Origin: Distichodus sexfasciatus | Taxonomy: Eukaryota > Chordata > Actinopteri > Characiformes > Distichodontidae | Direction of reading: 5' to 3' | DNA length: 64,000 nt | NCBI GenBank assembly: GCA_032718565.1 | Contig: JAVGVS010000012.1 | Coordinates: 2,792,450 to 2,856,449 of the forward strand | Part shown: positions 35,205-46,846 of the stretch, one piece after another | Position numbering within the stretch: position 1 is the stretch's first letter | Layout of the letters: each line of letters opens with the position of its first letter | The notes under the pieces: generated by a model | Databases searched by the model: none | Told to the model about the DNA's origin: nothing | Seen by the model: the letters and a program-made list of their open reading frames with translations, nothing else | Program-made: the position numbers and the translations under genes

Positions 35205-35945
35205 TTTGAAAGTCTCGTCTTGTCTGACTTGGTCAGATTTGTACCGGTGTTGTCTTGGACTCGACAAAGAGGACTTCTGGATTTTATTTCGAGACCAGCC
35301 GAGACCACAACTCTTAGAATATTACTATTAAAACTCTTTGAAAGTGACGCAGGCGTTTTGTATTGTTTATTAATTAGTGTTTTAATAAAATCTTTAACTT
35401 ACAGTATATTCAAATGATTGTCAGAATCACAAGACTTTATACTAACCTGACATTAAGGTTTGTTCCTTGTATGTAAAATCATTTATGAGTAATTCCTGTG
35501 CAATAAAAACTGAAATACAATTGTGTAAAACACAAAATCTCCATTATATGAACACACAAGTTGGTTTCTCAACTCTCTTGCTATATATGGAACGCCCATC
35601 ATGCACAAAATGTACTTCTTCCAGAGTTAACAAAAGCAGCTCATTATATAGGCCAAAATGAGTGCAAATCGGCTCAAAATGATCCAAAACTTTTTCTTTC
35701 ATTTTCAGTTGATCAGAAAATATTGTTTCCATTTTATAATGTTAGATAGCAAAATAAAAATAGAAAAAATAAAATAATTTTGATTCCTGTTTTCATGCGC
35801 CACTTATTTGTCAGTGGGTAGACGCATTGGTCCTGACTCGTCTCACATATTAGCCCTGTCCCGTCTTGGTCAATGCCCCTTCGTCTAGGCCCTTCAGAGT
35901 CTTGGTCATTCTAATCTCGTGAAGGAAGGATCGCAACTCTAACAT
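35205..35945. mobile_element. possible hAT-type remnant (GACTTGGTC/GAGACC words) interrupted by another hAT piece
   Basis: CTCGTCTTGTCTGACTTGGT and CGAGACCAGCCGAGACCAC at the left, and CGTCTTGGTCAATGCC and AGTCTTGGTCATTCTAATCT at the right, look like subterminal repeats of one element. Ends are not clear. Confidence 0.35.
35615..35785 (+). mobile_element. fragment of the TAGGGCTGC hAT family
   Basis: ATAGGCCAAAATGAGTGCAA, TTTTCAGTTGATCAGAAAAT and CCATTTTATAATGTTAGATA match 13.9-14.05 kb of the full element in the same orientation. Both ends are missing. Confidence 0.75.
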
Positions 35946-36950
35946 ATCATCACAAAGACCCCTTAACCAGATAATCCGTTATAGTTGCATAAAGAGTAAC
36001 ATCCACGCTCTACGTGGCAATATATTTGGCCAGTCAGATGGAGCCCTACTGCCCTAAATGCACGCTGCCTTAGTAGATGCGGTAACCTCGGATTACGTCG
36101 TTTCGACATGCGTCTTTTTCAAAGTTAGATCGCTAATTGTAAAATCGTTATAACATAGCTGCTATATAAAAAAATATGGCGCTTTCTTGCCTTTTTTGGT
36201 TACATCTGGCAACTGTAGGTAGGTAGCTATAAAAAGTCTATGAACCTGTACATGTTACACTCACAGCCACATATCAAAACCCTGAAAAGAAGAAGGTGAT
36301 GCGGTCTCTTATTTTTTTCCGGAGCTGTATTGTATATAAGCATGGAAATACTGGCCTCTCGAGGACGACACACTCCGCCATACAAGACACACACACACAC
36401 ACTACTGTTTCTTATGAACACCTATGACCTCATGACTTTATTTTCTGGGCGGTAGCAGAGAGCCGAGCGCCCTTATTACGCCCTGCCTCCTCACAATGCC
36501 GCTTTGTCTGGGGGCCTGGCCAGAGTTCAGCCCCAGTGTGGGTCCTGGGGTTTGTAGGTAGCTGCAGGTGTGTGTGTGTGTGTTTGTGTGTGTGTGAAGG
36601 AGACTGGGGCGTAAGGGTGGAGGCTGAGAAAGTGGAGCAGCCATGGGGGTGAGGAGACATAGATGAAAACATTACTAGACTTGCATCTCTAGTTTCCATA
36701 AGTTAGACACGTGCTTCCTCCCTGCCTCCCCTGTCAGTAATCTGAGCAGTGAAACTCAACTCTGAGATTATTAGGCTATTTTTCAGACTGTTTTCAGATA
36801 TCTCTTTTACCCCATTTTTAAAACACTGGTGCAATTTTGCTCTATACGTTCACTGCAAGACGAAATGTTATAAAAATGTTTTGTCGGTACAGTTAGTTTC
36901 TTTTTGAGGTTATGTATGGTATAACATGTCAACGTCGAAGTTTTAGGCCA
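35946..36950. other. unique sequence with one GT array
   Basis: (GT)n at about 36569-36594. No gene or family recognised elsewhere. Confidence 0.4.
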
Positions 36951-36952
36951 CG

Positions 36953-37000
36953 GTCTTCAGACCAGGAGGTCATAGGATCAAAACCAGCTCGGTCCTACAG
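36953..37000 (+). repeat. 48-bp B-box-like segment shared with 39.0 kb
   Basis: GTCTTCAGACCAGGAGGTCA...GGTCCTACAG matches 39009-39056 at 42 of 48 positions. The other copy has TGGTTCAAATC, a pol III B-box look-alike, so this may be the remains of a second tRNA-type SINE. Confidence 0.6.
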
Positions 37001-37795
37001 TAGGGCTGTGCGATATGATCAAAATCTCATATCCCGATGTATCATTTCATATCCCGATGACGATATATATCACGAGGAGTGCGCGCTTGTAATCTAGTAA
37101 AACTTTTATATGCAAAATCTTGTGTCTTTGTGCGCTAAACTCGCCTAAACGATGCTCTAAATAATCATTATATGGACCGCCAAGGTGCCACACCGCTTCT
37201 GTATATTTCAGACAGTTGACAGGTAAAAACACCCATTTCTAATGCCTTATATAATATACCAGCACTTTCACGCTAGTTGAACAGAGCGCCTAACTTGTGG
37301 TCAGACGCTGCTTTTGCTGGAAGTAAAGGCACCTTTGTGTTCCATAGATCTGAGTGCGCATGTAGGTCAAGCTGAGCACGCACAGACACGAGATTTTGCT
37401 TGTGAAAGTTCCACTTGCACGCTTAGAATTAAGGCACAAAGATGACGCCATAGTATTCTCTGTGCCTACATCCACGTGGCACCGTGGTGACTACTGCAAA
37501 CCCTCATCCAAACCATGAAAAATATTGCCGTAAACCAGGCGTGGGCAATTTGGTCCTGGAGGGCTGGTGTTCTGGAGTGTTTTCCGTCCTACCTGGTGAG
37601 AGTCTCTTCTGGTGGTGATATACCTAAATGTTCTGAAATCAAGTATGATGGAAGACCTGCTGCATTCTGGCCCTCCAGGACCGGATTTGCCCACCCCTTG
37701 CATGAGCAGTGTACTTTGTCACACCACGAAATAAACCATAGAGTATAATCTGAAACGATAGATGTTTTAATTTCATCATCCGATATACTGGCCAT
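37001..37795. mobile_element. hAT-type element with TAGGGCTGT ends, copy 2, carrying a MITE
   Basis: Left end TAGGGCTGTGCGATATGATC. The right end is the reverse of copy 1's left end (TTTCATCATCCGATATACTG). Internal CATAGAGTATAATCTGAAAC also matches copy 1 in reverse. A 165-bp MITE is inserted at 37536. Confidence 0.82.
37536..37700. mobile_element. 165-bp MITE with GTGGGCAA/TCCTGGAGGGC ends
   Basis: Inverted repeats CAGGCGTGGGCAATTTGGTC + CTGGAGGGC at the left and GCCCTCCAGGACCGGATTTG + CCCACC at the right. It lies inside the hAT element and so is the younger insertion. Confidence 0.85.
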
Positions 37796-37948
37796 ATCAA
37801 GACATCTCTATCTTACAGACAGAATTAACATTCGTTTGCCTCCTGAGCAAGTTGCTTCCAGGAAACGTCCCTTGCAGAGAGGTAGTTGCTTTTGGATAAG
37901 GTTTCTTCAAATGTAAGAAAATATCTGTAATTTTTAAATCTCAAAGGA

Positions 37949-38127
37949 GTGAGCTGGCTTTCATTGTGAACACACCACAGCACAGCACGAGTGCACAACA
38001 ACGACCAGACTCTACATTTTGTCCCAAATCCATGAAGAAACAGGATAGCTGATAAGGGCAGTTTCAAGAAGTAGTGCGTTTGGGGACGGTAACTTTACCG
38101 GGTCCTAGATTTAAATCCCGCGACGCC
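37949..38127 (-). mobile_element. decayed tRNA-headed SINE
   Basis: GTGAACACACCACAGCACAG, CTACATTTTGTCCCAAATCC, GTGCGTTTGGGGACGGTAAC and GATTTAAATCCCGCGAC keep family order with a deletion in the body. Confidence 0.75.
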
Positions 38128-39005
38128 TGGACACGTAAGCAAGCACCCCACGGTTAATACTATAATTAACCGCTCCCTCATCTTGACGTTTTTGTACTGA
38201 CAAACGTCCATAGTGTGACTTACGACTGAATCCTAATATTCTGAACGTTTTGATCTTTTTATACCCTTGGGGGCTAATCGACTTCATTTTAAGCCACGAA
38301 AACTCCTCAGTTCTCACCATTGAACTCTAAGCGCTGATAATCTCGGTGACTGACGTGAAGTCCCGACACCCAGACGAGTAGCGCTCACCGCCAGGAAGCC
38401 ATGGTTGTCTTTTCTTGCACAACAGCTGAACAGGCGCGGGCTAGTAGTAAATGATTTGTGCACAGCGGAGCCGGGTGATCTCTGCCCGGCTCTGAAATCC
38501 CCAAAGGCAAACAACCCTGCTGGATGAGACCCAGCTCCCATCATGGGAGGCTTGTTTCTGACTGACAGCTAAACTGTCAACATGACTGATATAGTGATGT
38601 GAGGTTTGGCATCACCCATAGCGGGCACAGGTAGCTGCTGAAGGATATAATACGATTATCTCAGGATCCTGATCAACAAAAAATAACTATATAAATTATA
38701 TTGATGCAGGGTTTGCAGACACTTGTATCCTCGCTCTTATGCTTTTCCTAATTACAGGCCAGGTCTTTTTCGAGCAACTTCTAGTTAAGGGTCTGTTTAG
38801 TGGTGCCCAGTGACGCGAATTCATTTCTCCTGTCTTGGTGTTATGGTCTAAACTATATTTGAACACATTTTTTGTAATTAGTGTGTTTGAAATGGATCAC
38901 CTTTTTGTGAAGTCATTATAGAAGGTAGTAGGTTTATAGAAATCAATTGACTGCAGATTTACTGACTGACTCCACGCTTGCTTAAGTATAGCATGACACA
39001 TCACA
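38128..39005. other. unique sequence, nothing recognised
   Basis: The interval 38320-38590 is mixed and could be regulatory; no repeats or genes recognised. Confidence 0.35.
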
Positions 39006-39008
39006 CTT

Positions 39009-39125
39009 GTCTTCAGACCAGGAGGTCACTGGTTCAAATCAAGCTCTGTCCTACAGTTTGATCATTGCAATGATATGACCAAAAATGTCATTTTATATCC
39101 CTATAACTTATATATATATCGTAAT
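39009..39125 (+). mobile_element. B-box-like segment plus remnant of the TAGGGCTGT hAT family
   Basis: 39009-39056 pairs with 36953-37000. The next 60 bases (GATATGACCAAAAATGTCAT, TATATCCCTATAACTTATAT) resemble the left end of the 37.0-kb hAT, so the same composite seems to be present twice. Confidence 0.6.
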
Positions 39126-39251
39126 TATGTTTTTTCCCTGATTTAAGCGTAGGCCATGCTTATTTTAACAGATTGTTGCTACCTAAATGATGGAAAAAAG
39201 TAACTCAGAACAGCAGTCTGAAACAAATCTATCTTTGTGTTAGAATTCCTG

Positions 39252-39545
39252 CACTGCAAAAAATGAAATCTTAACAAGCCAGAAAATCTTAAAAAGAAAA
39301 AACAGATCTTTGTTTTTTTTTATTTTAAGAATAACTGACTTGACTAGACTTGTATGTGTAAGATAAATAATCTAATTTTAAGAAACGTTGTCTACAGTTA
39401 TCTTATTAAGAAAATATAGCTCATTATAAGAACTTCTTAAAGTGAAATAAGAAATTTAATTAAGAGAACGGACAGGTTCTCATGCTCTCCACTACGAGTT
39501 AAGAAATTACACTAACTTTTATTATTTTAAGAATATTAAAGCTAA
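39252..39545. mobile_element. element with CACTGCAAAAAAT end, one end missing
   Basis: Starts CACTGCAAAAAATGAAATCT, the same end as the nested element at 44.9 kb; the interior is rich in TTAAGA/TCTTAA words. The right end is lost at the next repeat. Confidence 0.55.
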
Positions 39546-39714
39546 AACATGGAAAAGGTTTTTGTTTTAGGAGACCTTACAACATAAATGTTTTAAATCC
39601 ATATTACAGATAATTTTGCTTGATTCTGCACCTTTTTTTTCATCATCCTTTCTTTTTTCTATTTTCATGACTGATTTTTTACAGAATTGTTTATGTTCTA
39701 TGTGACTTATTGTG

Positions 39715-39846
39715 TTTATATATTTTATATCCTTTTTACTTACGTGCTTTATCTGTTCAAACTGTAGAACCTGGAGCCACATCGTCTCGTCTTTCTATGC
39801 GTAATGCATAGTTGAGATGACAATAAAGTTTACTTTGACTTTGACT
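39715..39846 (+). mobile_element. 3' tail of the AAAGTTTACTTTGAC retrotransposon family
   Basis: AACTGTAGAACCTGGAGCCA, CATCGTCTCGTCTTTC, AGTTGAGATGACAATAAAGT and TTTACTTTGACTTTGAC. A decayed relative is at 40195-40320. Confidence 0.7.
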
Positions 39847-40194
39847 TACTAATCAAGAATCAATTCTTGAATCTAATCGGTGAGCCCAAGAATTGAATTG
39901 AATTGAATCAGAGTCTTTTTCTGAATCATATCTGCACAAACTTAAATGTTAGCTCAGACTTTTTAAGTAGTATACTGCTTTTATTATAGACTGGATACAG
40001 AATTTTTCGTATTGAAAACTGTTACTAACCCCATGCATTATCCAGGTAAAAGCCAATTTCCACTTTTTGTAGGTTAAAACTGCATCCAAACTGTCTCTTT
40101 CTACTTCTAATTCTAGTACAAGTTTAAAAGTTTCTATTTACTAATCCATTTCTAGTTTAAAGTGCATATTTTGTATTCTATTTATATATTGTTT

Positions 40195-40320
40195 ATTCCA
40201 TGTGTGCCCTATTCGTTCTCTTGTTCCTGTTTCTTGTTGCACTGTGTAAATTGAGCCACGTCGTCTCGTCTCTTCTGTAGATCTGCATACAGTATATAGC
40301 AGAGATGACAATGCAAAGCA
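40195..40320 (+). mobile_element. decayed copy of the same retrotransposon tail
   Basis: GAGCCACGTCGTCTCGTCTC and TATATAGCAGAGATGACAAT match the 39.7-kb copy; the final TTTACTTTGAC repeat is replaced. Confidence 0.6.
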
Positions 40321-40434
40321 TTTTTGATCATAATTTGAATCGTGCACCCCCAGTATACAGGCAGGTTAAAGCAGCTCTGTCCTGTTCTAATAGTTTTTCT
40401 GGTCCTAGTGGAACATAACACAGATTACACCAGT

Positions 40435-40993
40435 ATACAGTACTGTGCAAAAGTTTTAGGTATGTGTGAAAAAAAATGCTGTAAAACACTTCATAGGAAA
40501 TATAAATAATGATTGTTTATTTTTATCAATTTACAAAATGCAAAGTGAGCGAACAAAGAAAAATCTAACAAATCAAATCAATATTTGGTGTTACTTACCT
40601 TTTGCCTTCAAACCAGCATCAATTTATAGGTAATTTGCACAAAGTCAGGGATTTTGTAGGATTATAGCTATTATATATTATTTTGTAAATATTATATTAT
40701 TTTGTAGGATTATAGGATTATAGATCTGTGGTTAGTTCTCCCAGATGTTTGAACAACTCTACCAGCCGAGTTCCTTCAAAACTGTGCAGAGTGTATCTAG
40801 AAGAATTGATGCTGTTTTGAAGGCAAAGGGTGGTCACACCAAATATTGATTTGATTTAGATTTCTTTTGTCTATTCACTACATATTTCGGTTGATTGATG
40901 AAAAATAAATGATTAACACTCTCCATTTTTGAAAGCATCTTTTGTTTACAGCATTTTTTCACACCTGCCTAAAACTTTTGCACAGTACTATAT
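40435..40993. mobile_element. foldback Tc1-like non-autonomous element, copy 2 (inverted relative to copy 1)
   Basis: ACAGTACTGTGCAAAAGTTT at the left and AAACTTTTGCACAGTACTAT at the right. TTTGCCTTCAAACCAGCATC and GATGCTGTTTTGAAGGCAAA form inner arms. The strand-specific middle (GTGGTTAGTTCTCCCAGATG) is in reverse orientation to 12.7 kb. TA-rich flanks. Confidence 0.88.
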
Positions 40994-41404
40994 ATTCCTA
41001 CTATATATTACTACTATTTCTACTATGTTTGGTTAAGATGGATATTGGTGGATCTGATGATTGCTGCTGCTGCTGGATCCTGCTTACAAACATGGAATAA
41101 GATGGCTCTAATAGTGCGAAGATACCTGACGGGCTTTAAAACCCAATTAGCACTGGCCAATTGAGTCTTCATCAACCAACTAAAACTAACCTGCTGGGTC
41201 AAGATGATATAAGCTTTTCCAACACAGAGCTGATTCAGCATGGTGCTCTTCCACACACCGAGAGCCGTAGCACTTTGGTGATCGCTTAAATCTGCTGTAT
41301 TCAAATGTTGAAAGGACTTATTCTATAGGAAATGATCGAGATTCACAGTTTTAAAGGCACCGCAGGATATCGGAATGGACAGATTTAGAAGTGGAAGAAA
41401 GAAA

Positions 41405-41634
41405 GTGAAAATGAGGGATTATTTGTCATTGTGAACACACCACAACACAGTGCACCACAATGAAATGTGACCTCTGCATTTGACCTCACATGAAGAAGCA
41501 GGGCGGCTGACATGGTTAGCACCCAGGAGCAGGCGTTTGGGGACTATACCTTACTCATGCGTACCTCAGCAGTGCCTTTACCGGTCCGGGATTCAAACCG
41601 CTGACCTTGCGATCACTGTTATGGTACCACCGGC
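41405..41634 (-). mobile_element. tRNA-headed SINE copy
   Basis: GGGATTATTTGTCATTGTGA tail, GTGCACCACAATGAAATGTG, TTGACCTCACATGAAGAAGC, GGGATTCAAACCGC (reversed B box) and TATGGTACCACCGGCC at the head. Confidence 0.88.
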
Positions 41635-41639
41635 CTAGT

Positions 41640-43960
41640 CAGTGAAAGAGTGAAAGCTCATTGGTTTGGGACTAAATATGAGAGCTAAATAACCTCAGAG
41701 TGTGGCAGAAACCAGGCCCTCATGTTTTCTTTTGTTGACGTCACAGTCAGAAGGGATTAGCGGAGTCAACATGTCACGCTTTGGAGTCGCTTGGAATTTG
41801 CTTAATGTCTACTTTAAAAAGCCTCCTGCACCGTAGTCTGTGCTGGGGATTTTATGGTCTTCACTTTGACCACATAATATGATGACAGTCAGTCTCTGTT
41901 CCATTTGTGTGTGATGACGGCCTGTTTCCTCTCCCGTCCAGTTCTGGTTTTTATGTTTAGCATAAATTGGAAAATTAGTCACATATGGAGTCAGTTGGTC
42001 CGCTGCGGGGTGACTTGACTTTTTCTTTTCCTGAAAAATTCTTGTCCTGTTATTTTAATGGTTTCCAGAGTTGCGTTTGGAGTCCCGGCCATGTCATGTT
42101 ATTTACGAGCTCTGGGCTTGTTGTTTGGAATTCTGATTGTCATATGGTGGCCTTTGAATAGCATGAATGTCACATTTGGGCTTTGGAGAATCGGCTAATT
42201 CAACATCTGTTCCTTCAAAGTGTTCAGCCATGTTGGAGAGCCAACCCACTACCCCACCTGTAATGTAGACGTTCAGGGGAGCAGAACATCAGTTGTAACA
42301 TCTTTAATTGGAGAAAGAATCCAGGATTGATCCACCAACCTGGTACTGGTGCTGGCTAAGGTTGCAACCATCATAATTAAACCTCGATCCTGCTTAGCAG
42401 CATGCTGACAGCAACTGGAGCACAGCAGACCATTTTGTGCGTAACCGACAGAAACTGTGGAACTGCAATATGCCGCGTTGTTGTCCAGGCCCGAAAGTGA
42501 AGCGCTTTGCTGACACAGAGTGAAGACAGCTGAAGCCACTTAAATTGTTTTAGCATGATGCTAACTTAATTACAAACAACTAGCTTTATTTTCACATGCC
42601 TCTTGCATGTACGCTCAGGAACAAGCACGCAATGTTGCTCGCTGAATCGGCAGATGTTGTAGCACAATGCTAATTTGAAACAAAGCCCGCTTTGGCCTGG
42701 GTTTATCCCATTGTTCCAGATTTAGCCATAAAGCTAGAGCTTCTGAAATCTACCAATGGTGCACCACGCTTGACGTCAAAAAGGACAAGAAAGATTCCGG
42801 CAGGTATATTTTGCACTTATATAGAATTACACAAATCTCGTAAATATAGAAACCGCAGTTTGGTTAACATTTGCATTTATTATTTCAAACACATTAATGA
42901 TGGCTGAAGGCTAATAAGCTGATAACTCTCAGATTGGCCACTATGCTGCTTTTGTGAAAGGCGCTACTCATATTTTCTACATTTCACGGCTTCCTAAAGT
43001 ACACAAACGACTTTGGTTCTGCCTCCAATCCCTGTGATGGACACACAAAGACCCTCTTTATGCCGTGCCGCGGTAAAACGATTTATTTCGTCACATTTCG
43101 AGGCAGAACCCAGTGCTGTGGCGATCTTCTAGATACACAGTCCGCCTTTGCCCTGACGTGACCGTCACAAGCCGGAGCTGAGCCCGCCAGCGTTCCCAGA
43201 GAGCGTAGCCTGGTCCGCGGTAAGCTGGACCAGCCCCCGAATCTCGCCAGGCGCGATTGAGACTGCGGGCGCTGAGCGAGCATTATTGATAAAGTGCTTA
43301 GCGGCGAGCAAATTAATGAATCTGGCCTGACTGAGAGCGAATTTTGTGGGGGGTGAGGGTGGGGGTGTTAGAGGGGAAGGATGGAGGGTGGAAGGAAAGA
43401 GCGAGAGTTGGGGAGGGAGGGAGGGGAGAGGGGCTAGGATGGAGGAGGTCCTGTTCCGGCTAAACGGCTGATCCTTCTCATTCCTCAGATATCAAATGTC
43501 AGAAGTGAAATTAGCCTGCTAGCCCCTGATAGCGGTTAACATGCTTTTTAAACGGGAAGAGGAGGGGGGGAGATGTCACTGAATCTAGCCCTCGGAGGCA
43601 GGCAGGTGCTTTGAAGTGTCTAATTATCCTCTAACTGTAAGTACCGCTAACTGTCTTACCTCTTCCCTGCCTCCACTGATTCGCTTGTGTTTATTGGAGG
43701 TTTGCGAGCGGGACGTCGCCTTCCGAGCTAAACCCCTTTCTGGTGTAAAACTGAAAATCACCAGAAGATAGATGTTGGCACTGAGGGAACTGCTTGTGTT
43801 CTCTAGCTAGCAGCTGGTGATCTGGCTCCCATCACAGAGTGCCCACGCTTGGCTTAATCTGGGGCAGCGAGCGAGACGCTCAGACCACGGACCAAGTAGG
43901 GGAAACTTTAGTCACGTATTAGGGGAGTTTTGTCACTTATTTTGCATATAATTTATAATT
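41640..43960. other. longest repeat-poor stretch of intron 2; candidate regulatory DNA
   Basis: About 2.3 kb with few simple repeats. 43270-43340 (GCGAGCATTATTGATAAAGT, GCAAATTAATGAATC) and 43480-43560 (ATATCAAATGTCAGAAGTGA, GATAGCGGTTAACATGC) look like enhancer-type sequence with homeobox-like TAAT cores; a GGGGTGAGGGTGGGGGTG run lies at 43351-43368. No coding frame is credible. Confidence 0.35.
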
Positions 43961-43962
43961 CT

Positions 43963-44200
43963 GAAAGTGAGGATACTGCCATAACACACCACAGCACAGC
44001 ACACAGCGCACCACAACCAAAATGTGACCTCTGCTTTAACCCATCTGTGAAGGAGCAGTGGGCGGCTAACAGGCGCCCGGGGAGCAGTGCTTGGGGGCAG
44101 TACCTTGCTCATGAGTACCTCGATGATAACTTTACCGGCCCTGGATTCGAACCTGTGACCTTCTGATCACGGGGCGAACACCCACCCTTTATGCCACCAA
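43963..44200 (-). mobile_element. tRNA-headed SINE copy, good quality
   Basis: Body words CACAGCGCACCACAACC, AACCCATCTGTGAAGGAGCA, GGGGAGCAGTGCTTGG, CTTGCTCATGAGTACCTC and reversed B box GGATTCGAACC at 44144-44154. Head ends TATGCCACCAA. Confidence 0.92.
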
Positions 44201-44629
44201 TATTATGTCGATACAATATTATGTCAGTTCAGTGGATGATTTGATGTCTGATGATTTGGCTCCCCTGAATGTCTGATTTGATATCAAAAAGTTGGCTATG
44301 ATTTCGATTCGACGAAATTTAGGAGACGGCAGTCACTTCCGTTCATTTCACTTGACAAAAAGCGCCGAAAATTTCATTTGACATTTTTATTAAAGTGTAC
44401 AACCAGACATTTAAAAAACAAACGAACAATGGACCTCATTCACCAACCGTCTTTCTTCACAAAGATTCTAACATTCTCCAGTGTTTCTCTTACTTGAGAG
44501 TTTTTAGGTAAGAACAGAATCTGCTAGAGACGCACGATCGCTGCCTTTTTTAAGCAGTCGGCATCAGAGAGATGCTAAGATTTGCCCTATTTTTTCAGCC
44601 AATATTTTATGACGCATTTTCTTGTACGC

Positions 44630-44704
44630 CCTCAGACTTTGGACATGCCTGGCACACGCGTTACCTTTTGTAACGCGTATGCTAGGCATGTCCAAAGTCT
44701 GAGG
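44630..44704. repeat. 35-bp near-perfect inverted repeat, 5-base loop
   Basis: Arm 44630-44664 (CCTCAGACTTTGGACATGCC...) pairs with 44670-44704 (...GGCATGTCCAAAGTCTGAGG) with two mismatches; loop CTTTT. It could form a stable hairpin in RNA. Confidence 0.95.
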
Positions 44705-44937
44705 TGGGATTTTATGCGGCCCCCGCCTTCCATCTTAAAATGTATGGTGTTATTTTGTGCCTAAATTTTGAACACAAAGTGGAACGTTCACACGAAAAAT
44801 CAATTTTTTAAAGACTAAATTGCGTGTCTGACTGTGTCCCGAGCCGCGTACTGCTGCACTTAATAGTATGGTAGGTAAGGTGCTCTTATCATAGTTTTCT
44901 GTGTGGCACTATGCATCTCAGGAAATAGCCGGGGTTG

Positions 44938-45404
44938 CGCTGCAAAAAATGCCTTTTTAAAAATAAGAAAAAATTTACTATTTTTGGGAAAAAAAATACT
45001 TATTTCAAGCAAAATTATCTGCCAGTGCAGCAAGAAAATTGCACTTGCTAAGATTTCTTAAAACAACAACAAAAATACTCAGAGACTAAGCATACACAAC
45101 TTAAATTAAGCAGAATATACTAGTTTTTTTTTTCTCCAATTCTCTTGAAACAAGTAAAAATATACTTACAGTCTACCTGTTAACACAACTCCTTTACCAA
45201 TGTAGGTTGTTTTAAGAAAAAACTGCTCAAAATTAGTTGTATTACCTAGGTAGGGTAACTCAAGATACATTTTCTTGAAACAAGTCAAATAATCTAAACA
45301 ATATTCAGTCTCACCAAGAAAATAAATCCAAAAAATGGTGTAACAAGATTAAAATGCTGAATTCAAGTCAATTACACTTGTACAGATTTTTATTTTTTGC
45401 AGTG
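44938..45404. mobile_element. nested element with CGCTGCAAAAAAT ... TTTTTTGCAGTG ends
   Basis: Imperfect terminal inverted repeats; interior rich in AAGAAAA/TTTTCTT words with AAACAAGT repeated in both orientations. It lies within the 44.5-45.7-kb hAT. The flanks give no clear target duplication. Confidence 0.65.
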
Positions 45405-45721
45405 TGTAGCTTAACCTCTCTTTATGTACTTGGTAGTGCGCATGCGCTCTATTTGACTTGGTACACCACGATATATACGATATTTTTACTTAAAATATTG
45501 TGCACTATACTCAAAATGCTCCATCCTCACTCTATGGCGTTATTTTTGAACCAAAATTCTGAGCACGCGGTGGAACCTTGGCAAGAAAAATATCTTGTCT
45601 TTACGTGCGCGACTATGCCTTCCTCATTTATCGACACCGGTATCTGCATTGACAGATATACACATGAAAAATATATCGGCATCGGCCTACAATTCTCATG
45701 TCGTGCATCCCTAGAATCTAC

Positions 45722-46846
45722 ACGTGGTGAAGAACTTTCTTACGCAAATTTTATTGCATACCTGTTTGTGCAAAACATTAGTTTATTGGGTTTTCTTCAA
45801 TTCTACAGTACACACTATCATACGATCACATTACAATATTAAGAATACATTTACAAAACAGTAAAAAAATATTGATCAATATAAAATCGGACATAACAAT
45901 AAGATGATGTCATTATGGACTGACTTGATGGATGTAGATTGAGCAGTAGATCATCACTAATAAATCAAGTCGGCTTGCTGACGGCATCAGGATTGTATGC
46001 CGTCTTGATAATGACTCAGACACTTAAATATTCGGCGGAAAAGTTCCGAAATTGCGGCTCAAAATGTAGATCCGAGACTCCCTAAGCCGTACGGATGGAT
46101 GAAAGGGTGGCGATAAGTAAAATACGCCCATGTCTTGCTTGCTGTATGTTACATTAGGGGTCGCGTCTTTATTCACCTCGCTATATCATAAAAAAAACCC
46201 CTCTCTGTGCCTTACCTGGCCTGGCTCAATGCCTACTAACAACAATCACAGCCCATTATGCCCTCTGATCAAGGCCCGCCTAAATGCTGTAACGGGGAAA
46301 GATGGGAGTGGAGGTGTGATTCGAGGCGGCGGCGGAGGAAAAAAGGGGGCCAAACTCTGAATAGGCCAAATGCACCATTGTCCACCTCGGAAGAGGCACT
46401 TTTCACCCACGCGCTCCACTCTTCCACAATCACCTTTTCTTGATGGGACGGGAGCGAGTGTTGAGGCAGTTCTCGCTTGATGCTGTTCCTCTATCCCGAG
46501 GGGCGGGCGGCGGAGATGGGGGAGGGAGAGTTCGGGGTGTTTCGGGGCTGGGATGGGCCGGGGTGAGGGGGAGGACGGCGTTCTCACGGAGCTCTTAAAC
46601 CTTTTTTTTCCGTGACACTGATTTGAGGCGAGCAAAGAGGCGAGGTAGGAGCTTTGGGCCTCATTCACCAATATGTTTTTTTTCTTAAATGTGTTCGTAG
46701 GAAAGTTATGGCGTTTAATAGTATTTTTAGACTATATATCAAGTGAAGTGATATGAACAATAACTTTTAACGCATTGTTTATGATTAAATCAACAATACA
46801 AACGTTAAATAAATCAACGTTAGAAACAAATCGCGATATGACCGGT
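45722..46846. other. unique sequence; 46.2-46.6 kb is GC-rich
   Basis: 46240-46440 holds CpG-bearing unique DNA with GGCGGCGGCGGAGG; the open frames on both strands show no domain. Could be regulatory. Confidence 0.35.

Larger units (their letters stand above)
44525..45713. mobile_element. hAT-type element (1,189 bp) with nested insertion and hairpin
   Basis: Ends TAGAGACGCACGATCG and TCGTGCATCCCTA. Flanking octamers GAATCTGC (44517-44524) and GAATCTAC (45714-45721) agree at 7 of 8, a good hAT target duplication. No transposase. A CACTGCAAAAA-type element and a 35-bp hairpin lie inside. Confidence 0.85.

Noticed and set aside
40826..40835. GLI-type site GGGTGGTCA (8 of 9 to consensus) as an autoregulatory site
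   Set aside because: It lies inside a Tc1-like element as part of its inner arm; a chance match is more likely. A similar 8-of-9 match, GACCACCGA near 48150, is also within chance.
45354..45842. 162-codon frame without low complexity
   Set aside because: It spans the ends of two nested transposons and has no recognisable domain.
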